A stretch of 50,119 bases of DNA from a virus (IMGVR_UViG_3300021389_000038:1-50119), one strand, 5' to 3'; shown: positions 26,178-33,456, counted from the stretch's first letter. Numbers and translations are program-made. The notes: generated by a model not told the origin, from the letters alone.

Positions 26178-26622
26178 CATCAGTATTTTCTGAAATAGTT
26201 CCCACATATTCTTTTATTTTTATTAAAGTGTTATTATATGCATTCATTACAGATTCATCATTAGTAAAAAATCCATTCTCAATCATTTTACATGAATTAA
26301 TGATGGTTGCATGATTGCGTTTTAAAAATCTACCTATACTTGTTTTAGTATGCCCTTCTTTATGAGCCAAGTATGACATAACTTGAACGTATACAAGAAA
26401 CTCCCTCAATCTAGTCCTGTGTTGTAGAGTTTTGATACTCTGAAACTTAGGATGATTTTCATGTAATGCAAGTAAAGCACTGTCATGAAATATACCTAAT
26501 GGGATCTTTTTGTTTTGATCTTGAGGGGTGTAAATATACAATTTAATCCCATGAGTTAAATAAAAAGACTTCTTAAATTCTGAAATTTGTTTCTTCTGGT
26601 TAAGTTCTTGATTATCAGACAT
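26107..26622 (-). CDS. DnaA domain IV-like DNA-binding protein, probable replication initiator
   Basis: 171 aa. 'MSYLAHKEGHTKTSIGRFLKRNHATIINSCKMIEN' (~82-116; quoted in part: GRFLKRNHATI) follows the DnaA C-terminal signature, where DnaA has 'IG..F..RDHTTV..A'. No AAA+ domain precedes it, so it binds DnaA-box-like sites without an ATPase. It starts the leftward replication operon, with a good Bacteroidota promoter at 26645-26675. Role as origin binder or competitor of host DnaA is an inference. Confidence 0.68.
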   Translation of the reverse strand: MSDNQELNQKKQISEFKKSFYLTHGIKLYIYTPQDQNKKIPLGIFHDSALLALHENHPKFQSIKTLQHRTRLREFLVYVQVMSYLAHKEGHTKTSIGRFLKRNHATIINSCKMIENGFFTNDESVMNAYNNTLIKIKEYVGTISENTDDEDNTKPSPNTVWDEARRILTKC

Positions 26623-26644
26623 TTATATTATAATTAAAGGTTAT

Positions 26645-26675
26645 CAAAGATAGTAAAATTTACCAATCTATGCAA
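26645..26675 (-). promoter_or_regulatory. Bacteroidota-type promoter of the replication operon
   Basis: On the leftward strand TTG (26673-26675), 20 bp, TATCTTTG (26645-26652; exact TANNTTTG), then 22 bp to the ATG of the DnaA-like gene. Both boxes and spacing agree with the Bacteroidota primary sigma consensus. It lies within the end of the ung gene and the following gap. Confidence 0.65.
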
Positions 26676-27349
26676 GGTTTATCTTGATTTTCTAGTTCTG
26701 TATTAACTTTGTTAAAGACATCTTTACAGTCCCATTCACCACCTCTATATGCAGCTGATGCCGGGTGTGCTACCTTAAATATTTTTTGTCTATCTAATAG
26801 TAGTTGCCATGCTTCTGCTTTCTTACCCATTAATATAGATGGTACTTGTTTATTGTGTCTATTTATATTTTCAAACAAGTATTCTGTAAATGGTTTCCAT
26901 ATAGAATAATGTGACCCTATAGAATTTATCTCTACTGTAAAAGCTGTATTAATTAATAATACACCCTGGTTAGCCCAACACCTTAGATCAGTGTGGTCTG
27001 TACCAATTGCTTTGTTTATGTATTGTAAAGACTTTTCTGCTTTACCTTTTCTGCTACAGCTAAAAGCTATACCATCTGCAACTCCAAGCTGAGGATATGG
27101 ATCTTGACCTATGATTATACATTTAAGTTCATCATATGGACATTCTAAGAATGCATTAAATATATCTTTAAATCTTGGTGTAAATCTTTTCTCTGCATTT
27201 ACACATTCTACTAGTTTATTCATGATCATATCAAACTCAAGTCCATTTATAAATGGTGAGAGCATAGGTGCCCATCCTGAATCTTCTAATTTATTATTGA
27301 CATCATTTCTTAATTGTTCTATGTCAATTTCTATTAAGTTATTATTCAT
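26660..27349 (-). CDS. ung: Uracil-DNA glycosylase, family 1
   Basis: 229 aa, the usual length. Active-site 'GQDPYP' at ~80-85 (catalytic Asp), 'GVLLINTAFTVE' (~129-140), and the DNA-intercalation loop as 'HPASAAYRGG' (~193), in place of the usual HPSPLS. It removes uracil from DNA and is frequent in crAss-like and other Bacteroidota phages. It is divergent from the lone rightward gene 27394. Confidence 0.93.
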   Translation of the reverse strand: MNNNLIEIDIEQLRNDVNNKLEDSGWAPMLSPFINGLEFDMIMNKLVECVNAEKRFTPRFKDIFNAFLECPYDELKCIIIGQDPYPQLGVADGIAFSCSRKGKAEKSLQYINKAIGTDHTDLRCWANQGVLLINTAFTVEINSIGSHYSIWKPFTEYLFENINRHNKQVPSILMGKKAEAWQLLLDRQKIFKVAHPASAAYRGGEWDCKDVFNKVNTELENQDKPCIDW

Positions 27350-27366
27350 ATTCTATTTCTTTTTTG

Positions 27367-27374
27367 TATCTTTG
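27367..27374 (+). promoter_or_regulatory. -7 box (TATCTTTG) of the rightward gene 27394
   Basis: An exact TANNTTTG lies 19 bp upstream of the ATG in the 44-bp divergent gap. No TTG is found at the expected -33 position, so this is a half-match. Confidence 0.4.
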
Positions 27375-27393
27375 ATTAATTAATACAGTTACT

Positions 27394-27816
27394 ATGTCAG
27401 ATAAAAAACAATTCATCACTTATGATACTACTAAAAACTTAGTAGCAGATATTAATCCTGCTTTTATCTCAGGACTACAAGCAATATATGGTAGATACCT
27501 TCTTGAATTCTATCCAGATGCTAGCAAATTTGGTATACTTATACAAGACTTCAATGAAACAATTATGGAGCCTGAAAAAGCCAAGCTCAAAAATAGACAG
27601 TTTACTCCAATTGAGAGTGAACTATATACTTTATATTCTATCATTAATATATTCAAGGCTTTTGCAAAAGAGCAAGGGCTTGAACAGTATGAAGACCTTA
27701 AAGTAACTGAAGATGACTTTGCTAAAGTTGTGTCTGATCTTAAAGAAGAGACTAACAATCCAACGGAGATGCTACAAAAATTAGCTGTTAAGCTAGATGA
27801 AATGAAATCATCTTAA
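27394..27816 (+). CDS. Lone rightward gene, unknown
   Basis: 140 aa, acidic and largely helical. It is the only rightward gene between 9.4 and 36 kb, has its own -7-like box, and ends convergent with 27808 (9 bp overlap). Neither a DNA-binding motif nor a membrane segment is evident. Independent transcription beside ung suggests an early or regulatory protein; this is inference. Confidence 0.65.
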   Translation: MSDKKQFITYDTTKNLVADINPAFISGLQAIYGRYLLEFYPDASKFGILIQDFNETIMEPEKAKLKNRQFTPIESELYTLYSIINIFKAFAKEQGLEQYEDLKVTEDDFAKVVSDLKEETNNPTEMLQKLAVKLDEMKSS

Positions 27817-28191
27817 TTGCATACCTGCAAAGTCACCTATTTCTAAAGCTGCTTGTATAGCAAGATTCAATTCTTCTTTATCACACTTAGCAAATGATTT
27901 ACAATATTCTTTATTGTTTTTCATAAAGCATAAGCCTGCTTTTCTTTTTACTTGTAACTTTACCTCTTCAAAGGTATAACCAAGTTCATTTGCTATCTCA
28001 CGTATCATTGCGTGTACTCTAGCTAACTGTGGATTACTACCTTTACCATCTTGTATACCAATAAATATCTCTACTCTTGCACCATCCTTATGGTCCTTGA
28101 AGAAGCCTTCATATTTATTCTTGTATGCTTTTATAGGAAAATGTAACTTTCCATCTTTTACTGTACCTTCTATAAATAACTGATCTTTCAT
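27808..28191 (-). CDS. Phage protein of possible NinB-like recombination group
   Basis: 127 aa. The central 'QLARVHAMIREIANELGYTFEEVKLQVKRKAG' and C-terminal 'KEELNLAIQAALEIGDFAGM' resemble the common phage group annotated as NinB/recombination protein, where a helix 'xGYTxEEVxxxLKxxF' is followed by a helix that often ends in 'GI.IP'. The match is from memory of the pattern, so low certainty. It ends over the stop of 27394 and starts over the stop of the next membrane peptide (ATGA). Confidence 0.55.
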   Translation of the reverse strand: MKDQLFIEGTVKDGKLHFPIKAYKNKYEGFFKDHKDGARVEIFIGIQDGKGSNPQLARVHAMIREIANELGYTFEEVKLQVKRKAGLCFMKNNKEYCKSFAKCDKEELNLAIQAALEIGDFAGMQLR

Positions 28192-28343
28192 TTTATTAAG
28201 TTATGTACAATTAGTACTGCAATACTTATAACAAACATCCAGGCTACATATTCTATAATTTTGTAGGTTTGTTCCATCTTTTCACGTGTTCTACCTTGGT
28301 TATGATGCTTTAATCCATCATTTATTTTTTTAAGATCTTTCAT
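28188..28343 (-). CDS. Small single-helix membrane protein
   Basis: 51 aa from the ATG at 28343; stop TGA at 28188 overlaps the next start. A basic helical N-terminus (MKDLKKINDGLKHH...) is followed by one membrane helix at about residues 33-48 ('VAWMFVISIAVLIV'). It overlaps the upstream small gene by 14 bp. Coupled starts on both sides support it as real. Function unknown. Confidence 0.6.
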   Translation of the reverse strand: MKDLKKINDGLKHHNQGRTREKMEQTYKIIEYVAWMFVISIAVLIVHNLIK

Positions 28344-28470
28344 TTGTATTTTTTTTTAGTTGTGCTTCTAATATCTCAATAGCTACTTCCAAGTTCCTTC
28401 TTGAGGAACCTGGTAAAGTATCTACATTATCTAATAGATTAATTATATCCTTTATAATTATATTATTCAT
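28330..28470 (-). CDS. Small helical protein, unknown
   Basis: 46 aa from the ATG at 28470, which overlaps the stop region of the 28463 gene. Acidic and helical ('NLEVAIEILEAQLKKN'). Its end overlaps the start of the membrane peptide at 28343. Supported by gene packing only. Confidence 0.5.
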   Translation of the reverse strand: MNNIIIKDIINLLDNVDTLPGSSRRNLEVAIEILEAQLKKNTNERS

Positions 28471-28711
28471 GTGTTTCTAATATTCTTTCTTCAAAGTCTT
28501 CTTCTAATAAATCTTGCACGTCTACAGATACAAGGTTACCCACTCTATCTTTAGTAATATACCATACGTGATGTACCTCTACAGATGGCCCATATCCAGG
28601 TGTTCCAGGATCTCCATTAGAATCATACCATTGGTCTGGTTCTCCTGGATCATAAAAATACTGTATACATACAGTTTCTCCTGAGTCTGTTATTAAATCT
28701 ATTTCACTCAT
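28463..28711 (-). CDS. Small acidic protein, unknown
   Basis: 82 aa from the ATG at 28711, chosen because it overlaps the TGA of the zinc-ribbon gene (TGATG). Longer in-frame upstream residues would lie inside that gene. Gly/Pro/Asp/Tyr-rich middle ('YFYDPGEPDQWYDSNG') and an acidic C-terminus. No family recognised. Confidence 0.55.
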   Translation of the reverse strand: MSEIDLITDSGETVCIQYFYDPGEPDQWYDSNGDPGTPGYGPSVEVHHVWYITKDRVGNLVSVDVQDLLEEDFEERILETHE

Positions 28712-28950
28712 CACAAAAACCTTAAGGCTGACCCTACATAAACAAACTCTTGAGCACACTCTGTGCACTTAGCATTAGATTCATTTCTGATTAATGCTGG
28801 GTCACCACAGTTTGGGCATGGAGTTTCATCATGGGTATCTATATACTCTTCAATTGCTTTTCTTGATAGTCCGTGTATCATTGCATCATGCGTACCACGG
28901 TACTCTAATTCTTCTTGTTGCTCAATAAAGAGCTCTTTCATTCTTCCCAT
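28711..28950 (-). CDS. Small zinc-ribbon protein
   Basis: 79 aa. Four cysteines in two knuckles, CPNC (45, 48) and CTEC (62, 65), at the C-terminal end make a zinc ribbon. The N-terminal part is helical. It starts 4 bp after the SF2 helicase stop. Small phage zinc ribbons often bind nucleic acid or RNA polymerase, but the partner here is unknown. Confidence 0.68.
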   Translation of the reverse strand: MGRMKELFIEQQEELEYRGTHDAMIHGLSRKAIEEYIDTHDETPCPNCGDPALIRNESNAKCTECAQEFVYVGSALRFL

Positions 28951-28954
28951 AATT

Positions 28955-30085
28955 TTATCTGTTTAAAGGGTTATAACGTTTAATTTTAGATTGATCAAAG
29001 GATTTAAGTGCAGATGACACCCAGTTTACATCTTGAGTATTTTTGTAACACAATATATGACATATTGCTGTCTCAGTTGGATTTAATCTAAGTAATCTAC
29101 CTATCCTTTGTGCTGTTTTCTTTTCATTACCATATGCATGCATAATAATACCTTGTTTTAACCTTGGTATTGTAACACCTTCTGATAACTGTAACACACA
29201 TGATAGAGTGTGTATCCTTCCATCTGAAAATAATTCTAAATTTTCTTCTGACTTAGGGTTACCTGAATGATAACTATGCTTACTGATACGGTCTGCCTGC
29301 TTTTGTGTATTAGCAAATACTATACACTTATCCTCTATATTCTTAACCATAGATTTTACATATGATTCTTTAGTTGGATAATCCATCAAAGCTCTCATTC
29401 TCATGATCCTTGCAAATTGCATTTGTTTAGGAGACTGTGCCTCTGCCACTCTACCATTACAATAATCATAATCTTTCTTCTCATTAGTAAACCAGTGCCC
29501 ACCATTTTTATTTTTCTTTTTCAATGTAGGCAAACCAGATAGCTCTAACTCATGTATAATTATCTTATAATCATTAAGTATATTACTTTCTGTTGCATCA
29601 TCTACATCAAAGGTATATCTGATTGGACAATACTTGTTTACAAGCATGCCTTTTACAGACTTCTTATCTCTTGGTGGTGTACCTGTTAAACCTAATATTT
29701 TACCTTGAAACTGTGATAAGAATATTTCATGACCTGGTAGTAATGAGTGACACTCATCTAAATAAACTATATCATAGTCATTTGGATTGTGTTTTTTTAA
29801 TGATAGATAAGTAGTAAACGTTATATGCTTAACTAACTTTTCAACTTTCATCTTACCTAATTCATCTATCCATGATTGAGATACTGAATGCTTAGGTATT
29901 ACTACTAAAGCCTGTACAAAAGGATTAAAGTTCCTTTGAAGGTGTTGTATAGCTATACGTGTTTTACCAACACCCATAGAAATGCCCAGACCACATCTTT
30001 TATGCTGAGCTGCTATATTTAATGCGTCTAGTTGAACTACATGTCTATTATTTACAGAGTAATCCAACTGAATATTTTTTGCCAT
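28955..30085 (-). CDS. SF2 DNA helicase/ATPase
   Basis: 376 aa. Motif I 'GISMGVGKT' (~33-41), motif II 'DECH' (~109-112), motif III 'GLTGTPP' (~130), and the C-terminal domain with 'CIVFANTQKQADR' (~262) and motif VI 'AQRIGRLLRL' (~324-333). This fits the compact DExH type found in many phage replication/recombination modules, like UvsW or SNF2-type single-core helicases. It likely remodels forks or recombination intermediates. It lies just downstream of the tRNA array. Confidence 0.88.
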   Translation of the reverse strand: MAKNIQLDYSVNNRHVVQLDALNIAAQHKRCGLGISMGVGKTRIAIQHLQRNFNPFVQALVVIPKHSVSQSWIDELGKMKVEKLVKHITFTTYLSLKKHNPNDYDIVYLDECHSLLPGHEIFLSQFQGKILGLTGTPPRDKKSVKGMLVNKYCPIRYTFDVDDATESNILNDYKIIIHELELSGLPTLKKKNKNGGHWFTNEKKDYDYCNGRVAEAQSPKQMQFARIMRMRALMDYPTKESYVKSMVKNIEDKCIVFANTQKQADRISKHSYHSGNPKSEENLELFSDGRIHTLSCVLQLSEGVTIPRLKQGIIMHAYGNEKKTAQRIGRLLRLNPTETAICHILCYKNTQDVNWVSSALKSFDQSKIKRYNPLNR

Positions 30086-30147
30086 ATAATAATTGTTGTT
30101 GCCAGAACTAATGTCCAGGTTAGTATTCTAATTAATTTGTTTTTCAT
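30052..30147 (-). CDS. Possible membrane micro-protein (31 aa)
   Basis: A frame from the ATG at 30147 to TAA at 30052 encodes MKNKLIRILTWTLVL followed by Ala/Thr/Ile and WQKIFSWITL. This would be one membrane helix with a basic N-terminus. It overlaps the SF2 helicase start by 34 bp and lies just after the tRNA-Met/Ile. Similar membrane micro-proteins occur at 10191 and 28188, but here support is modest. Confidence 0.38.
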   Translation of the reverse strand: MKNKLIRILTWTLVLATTIIIWQKIFSWITL

Positions 30148-30163
30148 AATGTTACATTTAAGG

Positions 30164-30237
30164 TGGACCCTATAGGACTTGAACCTATGACCTATCCGTT
30201 ATGAGCGGAGTGCTCTGACCAACTGAGCTAAGAGTCC
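30164..30237 (-). tRNA. tRNA with CAU anticodon (Met elongator or Ile2)
   Basis: Cloverleaf with acceptor GGACTCT/AGGGTCC (7 bp with one T-G), D-stem GCTC/GAGC, anticodon loop CTCATAA, T-arm ATAGG/CCTAT and A73. The 3' CCA is incomplete (CCT). The G1-C72 pair rules out a normal initiator. The D-arm TTAGCTCAG resembles tRNA-Ile2, which would need lysidine modification; an elongator Met is equally possible. Pair 27-43 is C-T. Confidence 0.88.
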
Positions 30238-30326
30238 TGGTAGCCGGAGTGGGACTTGAACCCACACGAACTATCCAGTTCAACAGATTTTAAGTCTGTC
30301 ATGTCTACCAATTCCATCATCCGGCC
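30238..30326 (-). tRNA. tRNA-Leu (UAA)
   Basis: 89 nt with a long variable arm typical of Leu. Acceptor GGCCGGA/TCCGGCT (first pair G-T), anticodon stem ACAGA/TCTGT with loop CTTAAAA, T-arm GTGGG/CCCAC, A73 and encoded CCA. The CCA is followed at once by the next tRNA. Confidence 0.92.
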
Positions 30327-30403
30327 TGGTGATCCCACTAGGATTTGAACCTAGAACCTACAGCTTAGAAGGCTGTTGCTCTATCCAGTTGAGCTATAGG
30401 ACC
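30327..30403 (-). tRNA. tRNA-Arg (UCU)
   Basis: Acceptor GGTCCTA/TGGGATC (with two G-T pairs), anticodon stem ACAGC/GCTGT with loop CTTCTAA, T-arm CTAGG/CCTAG, A73 and encoded CCA at 30327-30329. The UCU anticodon reads AGA, used heavily by the AT-rich phage genes here. Confidence 0.93.
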
Positions 30404-30409
30404 ATAAAG

Positions 30410-30679
30410 TTATGATCTTGAGCCTGAGAAACCTAATTCATAGGCTTCAGCTGGGTGTTCTTCTATCCACATGTGACAGTTTCTGCAAACTGGTAACCAT
30501 GTAGATGTATCCAAGTAGTATACGCCACGTCCATGTTTATGATGTACATCAGTAGCCTGCAAAGAACACTTATGGATCTTTGCATGACACATTGGTTTGT
30601 CTGTTAAATACTGCCTACGCTTTTTAGAATAGGCAGTATTTAATTTAGACATTTTTTTAGACACTTTTTTGATGCTCAT
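30410..30679 (-). CDS. HNH endonuclease
   Basis: 89 aa. Core 'ATDVHHKHGRG' (His46, His47), 'WLPVCRNCHMWIE' (Cys65, Cys68, His69), and an additional pair C31/C38 which with C65/C68 probably binds Zn. HNH proteins nick or cleave DNA and in phages may assist packaging or act as homing/free-standing nucleases. This one lies far from terminase, next to the tRNA array, a typical spot for HNH genes. Starts inside the end of the previous gene. Confidence 0.8.
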   Translation of the reverse strand: MSIKKVSKKMSKLNTAYSKKRRQYLTDKPMCHAKIHKCSLQATDVHHKHGRGVYYLDTSTWLPVCRNCHMWIEEHPAEAYELGFSGSRS

Positions 30680-31193
30680 TTTTTAGTTCTAAATAGTTTT
30701 TAGGGAGTAATCCCAAAGACATAAATTTTAATATTACATCCTCATAAGTCATACCTAACTCTTTGAAACTCATAGTGTTAGTGTAATCATCTAATACTTC
30801 ACTAGCCGGTATATTTGCAATATACTGTGCTAATGGAGAATGCTTGAATGTATTGCTAAGATAAGCATTTACACGCTTATTACAAATAGTTTGCTTCCAA
30901 GCATTTATCTCTCTCTGTCCACGTTTCCAAACCTTAGTTATTCTACGTTTCTTGTCCCAATGTAGCTTCCTAACTTCTTCAGGTTTATAAACCTTAAGGC
31001 CATGAAGTACACGTTTAAACAAAAAATGTTGATACGGATTTAGCTTGGTGTAACTTAAAGAGTTTACTAATGATGGCGGATGAAGCTGATATTCAGCTAA
31101 TATACCAAAGTAGTTGTAACGTTCTTCCCTTCTGGAAAGATTGTCTAGTTGTTGTTGTTGTTGAAGTTGTTCTAATTGTTCCTGAGATAGCAT
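30657..31193 (-). CDS. Unknown basic protein with poly-Gln N-terminus
   Basis: 178 aa. N-terminal Gln/Leu-rich helix (residues 2-20) then 'SRREERYNYFG', a strongly basic middle ('KLHWDKKRRITKVWKRGQ', ~78-95) and a helical end. Basic stretches suggest nucleic-acid binding. It is preceded by an element copy (31241-31254) and a 12-bp hairpin, so it starts its own unit with the HNH gene and tRNAs downstream. Confidence 0.6.
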   Translation of the reverse strand: MLSQEQLEQLQQQQQLDNLSRREERYNYFGILAEYQLHPPSLVNSLSYTKLNPYQHFLFKRVLHGLKVYKPEEVRKLHWDKKRRITKVWKRGQREINAWKQTICNKRVNAYLSNTFKHSPLAQYIANIPASEVLDDYTNTMSFKELGMTYEDVILKFMSLGLLPKNYLELKNEHQKSV

Positions 31194-31240
31194 AATTGTT
31201 TAGTTGTTATTGATTAGTAAAAGGTTATCCTCATATTTGA

Positions 31241-31254
31241 GGAAGGGAGTAGTT
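31241..31254 (-). promoter_or_regulatory. Copy of repeated element AACTxCTCCCTTCC-N6-ATG
   Basis: Leftward AACTACTCCCTTCC, 6 nt, ATG. The next gene (ATG at 31193) begins 47 nt downstream of the element. The in-frame ATG after the element would give only a 6-residue peptide. Confidence 0.6.
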
Positions 31255-31265
31255 AAAGTTAATTA

Positions 31266-31303
31266 GGGTTGTGTAAGAATTACTTAAAAAACTTACACAA
31301 CCC
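31266..31303 (-). terminator. 12-bp hairpin before the element (terminator-like)
   Basis: Perfect inverted repeat GGGTTGTGTAAG / CTTACACAACCC with a 14-nt A/T-rich loop. The 3' side lacks a U-run (TAATTAAC), so termination is uncertain; it may be a processing or stabilising structure. It lies after the 31336 gene and before the element. Confidence 0.5.
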
Positions 31304-31335
31304 CTTTTAACCAAACAAATTATTAATAACTACTC

Positions 31336-31953
31336 TTATAGTTCAAAGGTTTCAGCCTCTTCTTCTACAAGTTCTTCTACTTTATCAGTAACTTCTTCTG
31401 TCTCAGTATCATTGTTTTCTTCTAAATCATCTACATCATCTACTGTAGAGTTATCAAAACCTTCTGGTTTAATATCAAATGCTTCTTCTACACTAGCTGC
31501 AGGTACACTTATAGAATTAGATTTTGCACTGCTAGTACCATTAGCATCTTTGATGTCTTGCCCATTAGTGTGAGCTATTAGCACGTCTTGAGCTGTTGTA
31601 TCAGCTGTAAACATTGCTTTCCTATATATAGGTTGACCATCAACACAGCATACTATACCAGTATCACCTGCATATTTATAATCTCTTTCAGGATCATTAG
31701 AATTAAATGGATCTAATTGTTCTTTGATAACAATCTTACCAGCTATTTCATCACCTGCTTTAAAGTTTAGGGATTGTAAGTCTTCTACCTTACCCTGTAG
31801 TAACGTTGATACATTAGACTTTTTAACCCAGCCATTGTTACCAAATGTAACTCTAACTTGTTGCAGTCTTACATAACCATACTCTGAATTGTTTTTTGAT
31901 TGATTGATAACATTACCCATGTCATCTGCACATACATTGACTTTGCTTTGCAT
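31336..31953 (-). CDS. Acidic-tailed protein, possibly ssDNA-binding or abundant early protein
   Basis: 205 aa. A beta-rich N-terminal ~130 residues (about 'YVRLQQVRVTFGNNGWV') is followed by a low-complexity acidic tail of ~70 residues ending 'EEEAETFEL'. Acidic tails after a beta domain occur in SSBs and in DNA mimics. No family recognised; the SSB idea is weaker than for 22734. Preceded by 31995 by 41 bp and followed by the 12-bp hairpin. Confidence 0.5.
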   Translation of the reverse strand: MQSKVNVCADDMGNVINQSKNNSEYGYVRLQQVRVTFGNNGWVKKSNVSTLLQGKVEDLQSLNFKAGDEIAGKIVIKEQLDPFNSNDPERDYKYAGDTGIVCCVDGQPIYRKAMFTADTTAQDVLIAHTNGQDIKDANGTSSAKSNSISVPAASVEEAFDIKPEGFDNSTVDDVDDLEENNDTETEEVTDKVEELVEEEAETFEL

Positions 31954-31994
31954 TTTTTTTGATTTTAAAAAATTAATAATTGATTTTGTGATGA

Positions 31995-32261
31995 CTATAC
32001 GTCATCTGAATGAAAATATGGGTCATCAAGCTTTTCATATGCTTCTATCTCATCTAATGCAGGTTCATTTTCATCTATGAACTCTAGTTCATAGTCTACT
32101 ACTACTGTTTTACCTGAGAAAGCATTATAAAAGGGATTAACCACTTCTTTTGTGTATGCTGAACTTAAGCCATTAAGATCTTTTACCTCATCATCAGTTA
32201 ACGAGAGGTATTGCTCTACTGAGCACTCAATTATACGGCCATTGGGTAGTTGTACTATCAT
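31995..32261 (-). CDS. Small acidic protein, unknown
   Basis: 88 aa from the ATG at 32261; a TTG four codons upstream is less likely. Mixed beta/alpha with Asp/Glu-rich second half. A TATCTTTG -7 box lies 10 bp upstream, so its mRNA leader would be very short. No family recognised. Confidence 0.55.
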   Translation of the reverse strand: MIVQLPNGRIIECSVEQYLSLTDDEVKDLNGLSSAYTKEVVNPFYNAFSGKTVVVDYELEFIDENEPALDEIEAYEKLDDPYFHSDDV

Positions 32262-32270
32262 ATCTATTAA

Positions 32271-32278
32271 CAAAGATA
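32271..32278 (-). promoter_or_regulatory. -7 box TATCTTTG for 31995/31336
   Basis: Exact TANNTTTG on the leftward strand, immediately upstream of the start codon at 32261. No good TTG at -33 was found, so a half-match; a nearly leaderless mRNA would result. Confidence 0.42.
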
Positions 32279-32360
32279 TAAATATAACTTACCTTGGCTC
32301 ACTAATTATAAGAAATTATTGGTTAAATTCAAAAATAAACTGCACTTATATAGCTATCAC

Positions 32361-32612
32361 TTAAATAATAACTAATTTGCCTTTTACTCTTTTTATGTAA
32401 TTATGCTGTCTCAACTCTTTTAAGAGCTTAAAGACATATCTTTGTGATACATCCATTGAGTCAGCAAGTGTTGAAGCAGACGGATATGCTTCACGGTTTT
32501 TATCTGCATAGCATGCTATGAGACTATATAACCCTTTTGCTTGAATAGATAAATTGGGATCTGACAAGACTTTATACTTAACTATGCCAAATCTATCTGA
32601 TTTCTTTGACAT
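32361..32612 (-). CDS. Winged-helix DNA-binding protein
   Basis: 83 aa. 'SIQAKGLYSLIACYAD...AYPSASTLADSMDVSQRYVFKLLKELRQHNYI' (quoted partly) is the HTH_36-like winged helix seen in phage replication and regulatory proteins. The recognition helix is about residues 54-66. Likely a repressor or activator; the whole protein is only the DNA-binding domain. Overlaps the upstream gene by 20 bp. Confidence 0.72.
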   Translation of the reverse strand: MSKKSDRFGIVKYKVLSDPNLSIQAKGLYSLIACYADKNREAYPSASTLADSMDVSQRYVFKLLKELRQHNYIKRVKGKLVII

Positions 32613-32805
32613 GGTCCTTTAATAGTATAAGTACGGCCAAAGACTCACTTTCTTCATTAGCAAGTTTGTCATTACCCATATTATACTTATTATTCATATA
32701 TCTCCCAAAAGACATATTCTTTCCATCTACACGGTTTAATGCATTATCTAATGCACGCCATGCTTTTTGTTCACTTTGTAGTAACTCCATTGATATATCT
32801 GCCAT
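32593..32805 (-). CDS. Small helical protein, unknown
   Basis: 70 aa, helical with mixed charge, one base after the 32807 gene. Coupled to the winged-helix protein by overlap. No family recognised. Confidence 0.55.
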   Translation of the reverse strand: MADISMELLQSEQKAWRALDNALNRVDGKNMSFGRYMNNKYNMGNDKLANEESESLAVLILLKDHVKEIR

Positions 32806-32806
32806 T

Positions 32807-33334
32807 TTAATCTGTTTTATCTTCTGGAAATAATTCCTCTTGATTTATAACTACGTCTGTATCTAATATATCAAAATATTTTATATCAGACTCATTAACC
32901 TTGGTTAGATCTAATGGATTTACTTGATGATCATATGTTTTTAGCTTCTTTTGTTTATCATGATAGAATAAATCTACTTTGATAGAGCTATAAAATGGGT
33001 TAAACTTATCATTACCCCATGATGAATCACCTGTGACTTTACCATATACTCTTCCATTACCTGGGCTTAGGCCCATATCTTCAAGTATATCCCATTCAAA
33101 CTCTGATCCTGGGTGGTAACTTAATGGTTCTAATGTTACAAAATCACCTATACTAACAGTATTATACTCATCTTTAGATAAACTTAGATGTAATATAATC
33201 TCTTTAGCATGATCTGGTAACTCTCTCATTATAATATTGAATATATGTTCATTATTACACGGTGTGTTTGGTATTAAAACATTTTTTAGTATGTTATTTA
33301 CTATGATCTCATTGATCTTAAATTGATTTGCCAT
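32807..33334 (-). CDS. Unknown protein
   Basis: 175 aa, alpha/beta with acidic C-terminus ('EELFPEDKTD'). Central 'SIGDFVTLEPLSYHP' and 'GRVYGKVTGDSSWG' look like a small beta-barrel. It heads a three-gene unit ending in the winged-helix protein; an element copy lies 43 bp upstream (33377-33390). Confidence 0.58.
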   Translation of the reverse strand: MANQFKINEIIVNNILKNVLIPNTPCNNEHIFNIIMRELPDHAKEIILHLSLSKDEYNTVSIGDFVTLEPLSYHPGSEFEWDILEDMGLSPGNGRVYGKVTGDSSWGNDKFNPFYSSIKVDLFYHDKQKKLKTYDHQVNPLDLTKVNESDIKYFDILDTDVVINQEELFPEDKTD

Positions 33335-33376
33335 GATTATTTTAATTGATTATTATTTAATTTATTCCATAAGTGA

Positions 33377-33390
33377 GGAAGGGAGCAGTT
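33377..33390 (-). promoter_or_regulatory. Copy of repeated element AACTGCTCCCTTCC-N6-ATG
   Basis: Leftward AACTGCTCCCTTCC, 6 nt, ATG, then TAA two codons later. The true start of 33334 is 43 bp downstream. The preceding stem at 33403-33456 matches the layout at 31.2 kb. Confidence 0.62.
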
Positions 33391-33402
33391 AGAGTAACAA
33401 GT

Positions 33403-33456
33403 ATGGATAGTAACGCAACCCTAAACAATTATATAAAAGGTATTATTACTATCCAT
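33403..33456 (-). other. 11-bp hairpin before the element
   Basis: ATGGATAGTAA pairs perfectly with TTACTATCCAT around a 32-nt A/T-rich interior. It sits between the stop of the membrane protein gene 33553 and the element. Another weaker repeat (CAGTAGT/ACTACTG with an AT interior) lies at about 33496-33528. The 218 bp gap 33335-33552 holds no convincing gene. Confidence 0.5.

Noticed and set aside
25617-26207. Longest start (26207) for the loader-like gene
   Set aside because: It adds residues that overlap the initiator gene by 101 bp; internal ATGs at 26180/26177 give a complete winged-helix start with shorter overlap.
30164-30237. Reading the CAU tRNA as an initiator tRNA
   Set aside because: It has G1-C72 and no GGG/CCC pairs in the anticodon stem, features opposed to bacterial initiators.
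31336-31953. Calling this gene a definite SSB
   Set aside because: Only the acidic tail argues for it; no aromatic OB-fold pattern was recognised, and a better candidate is at 22734.
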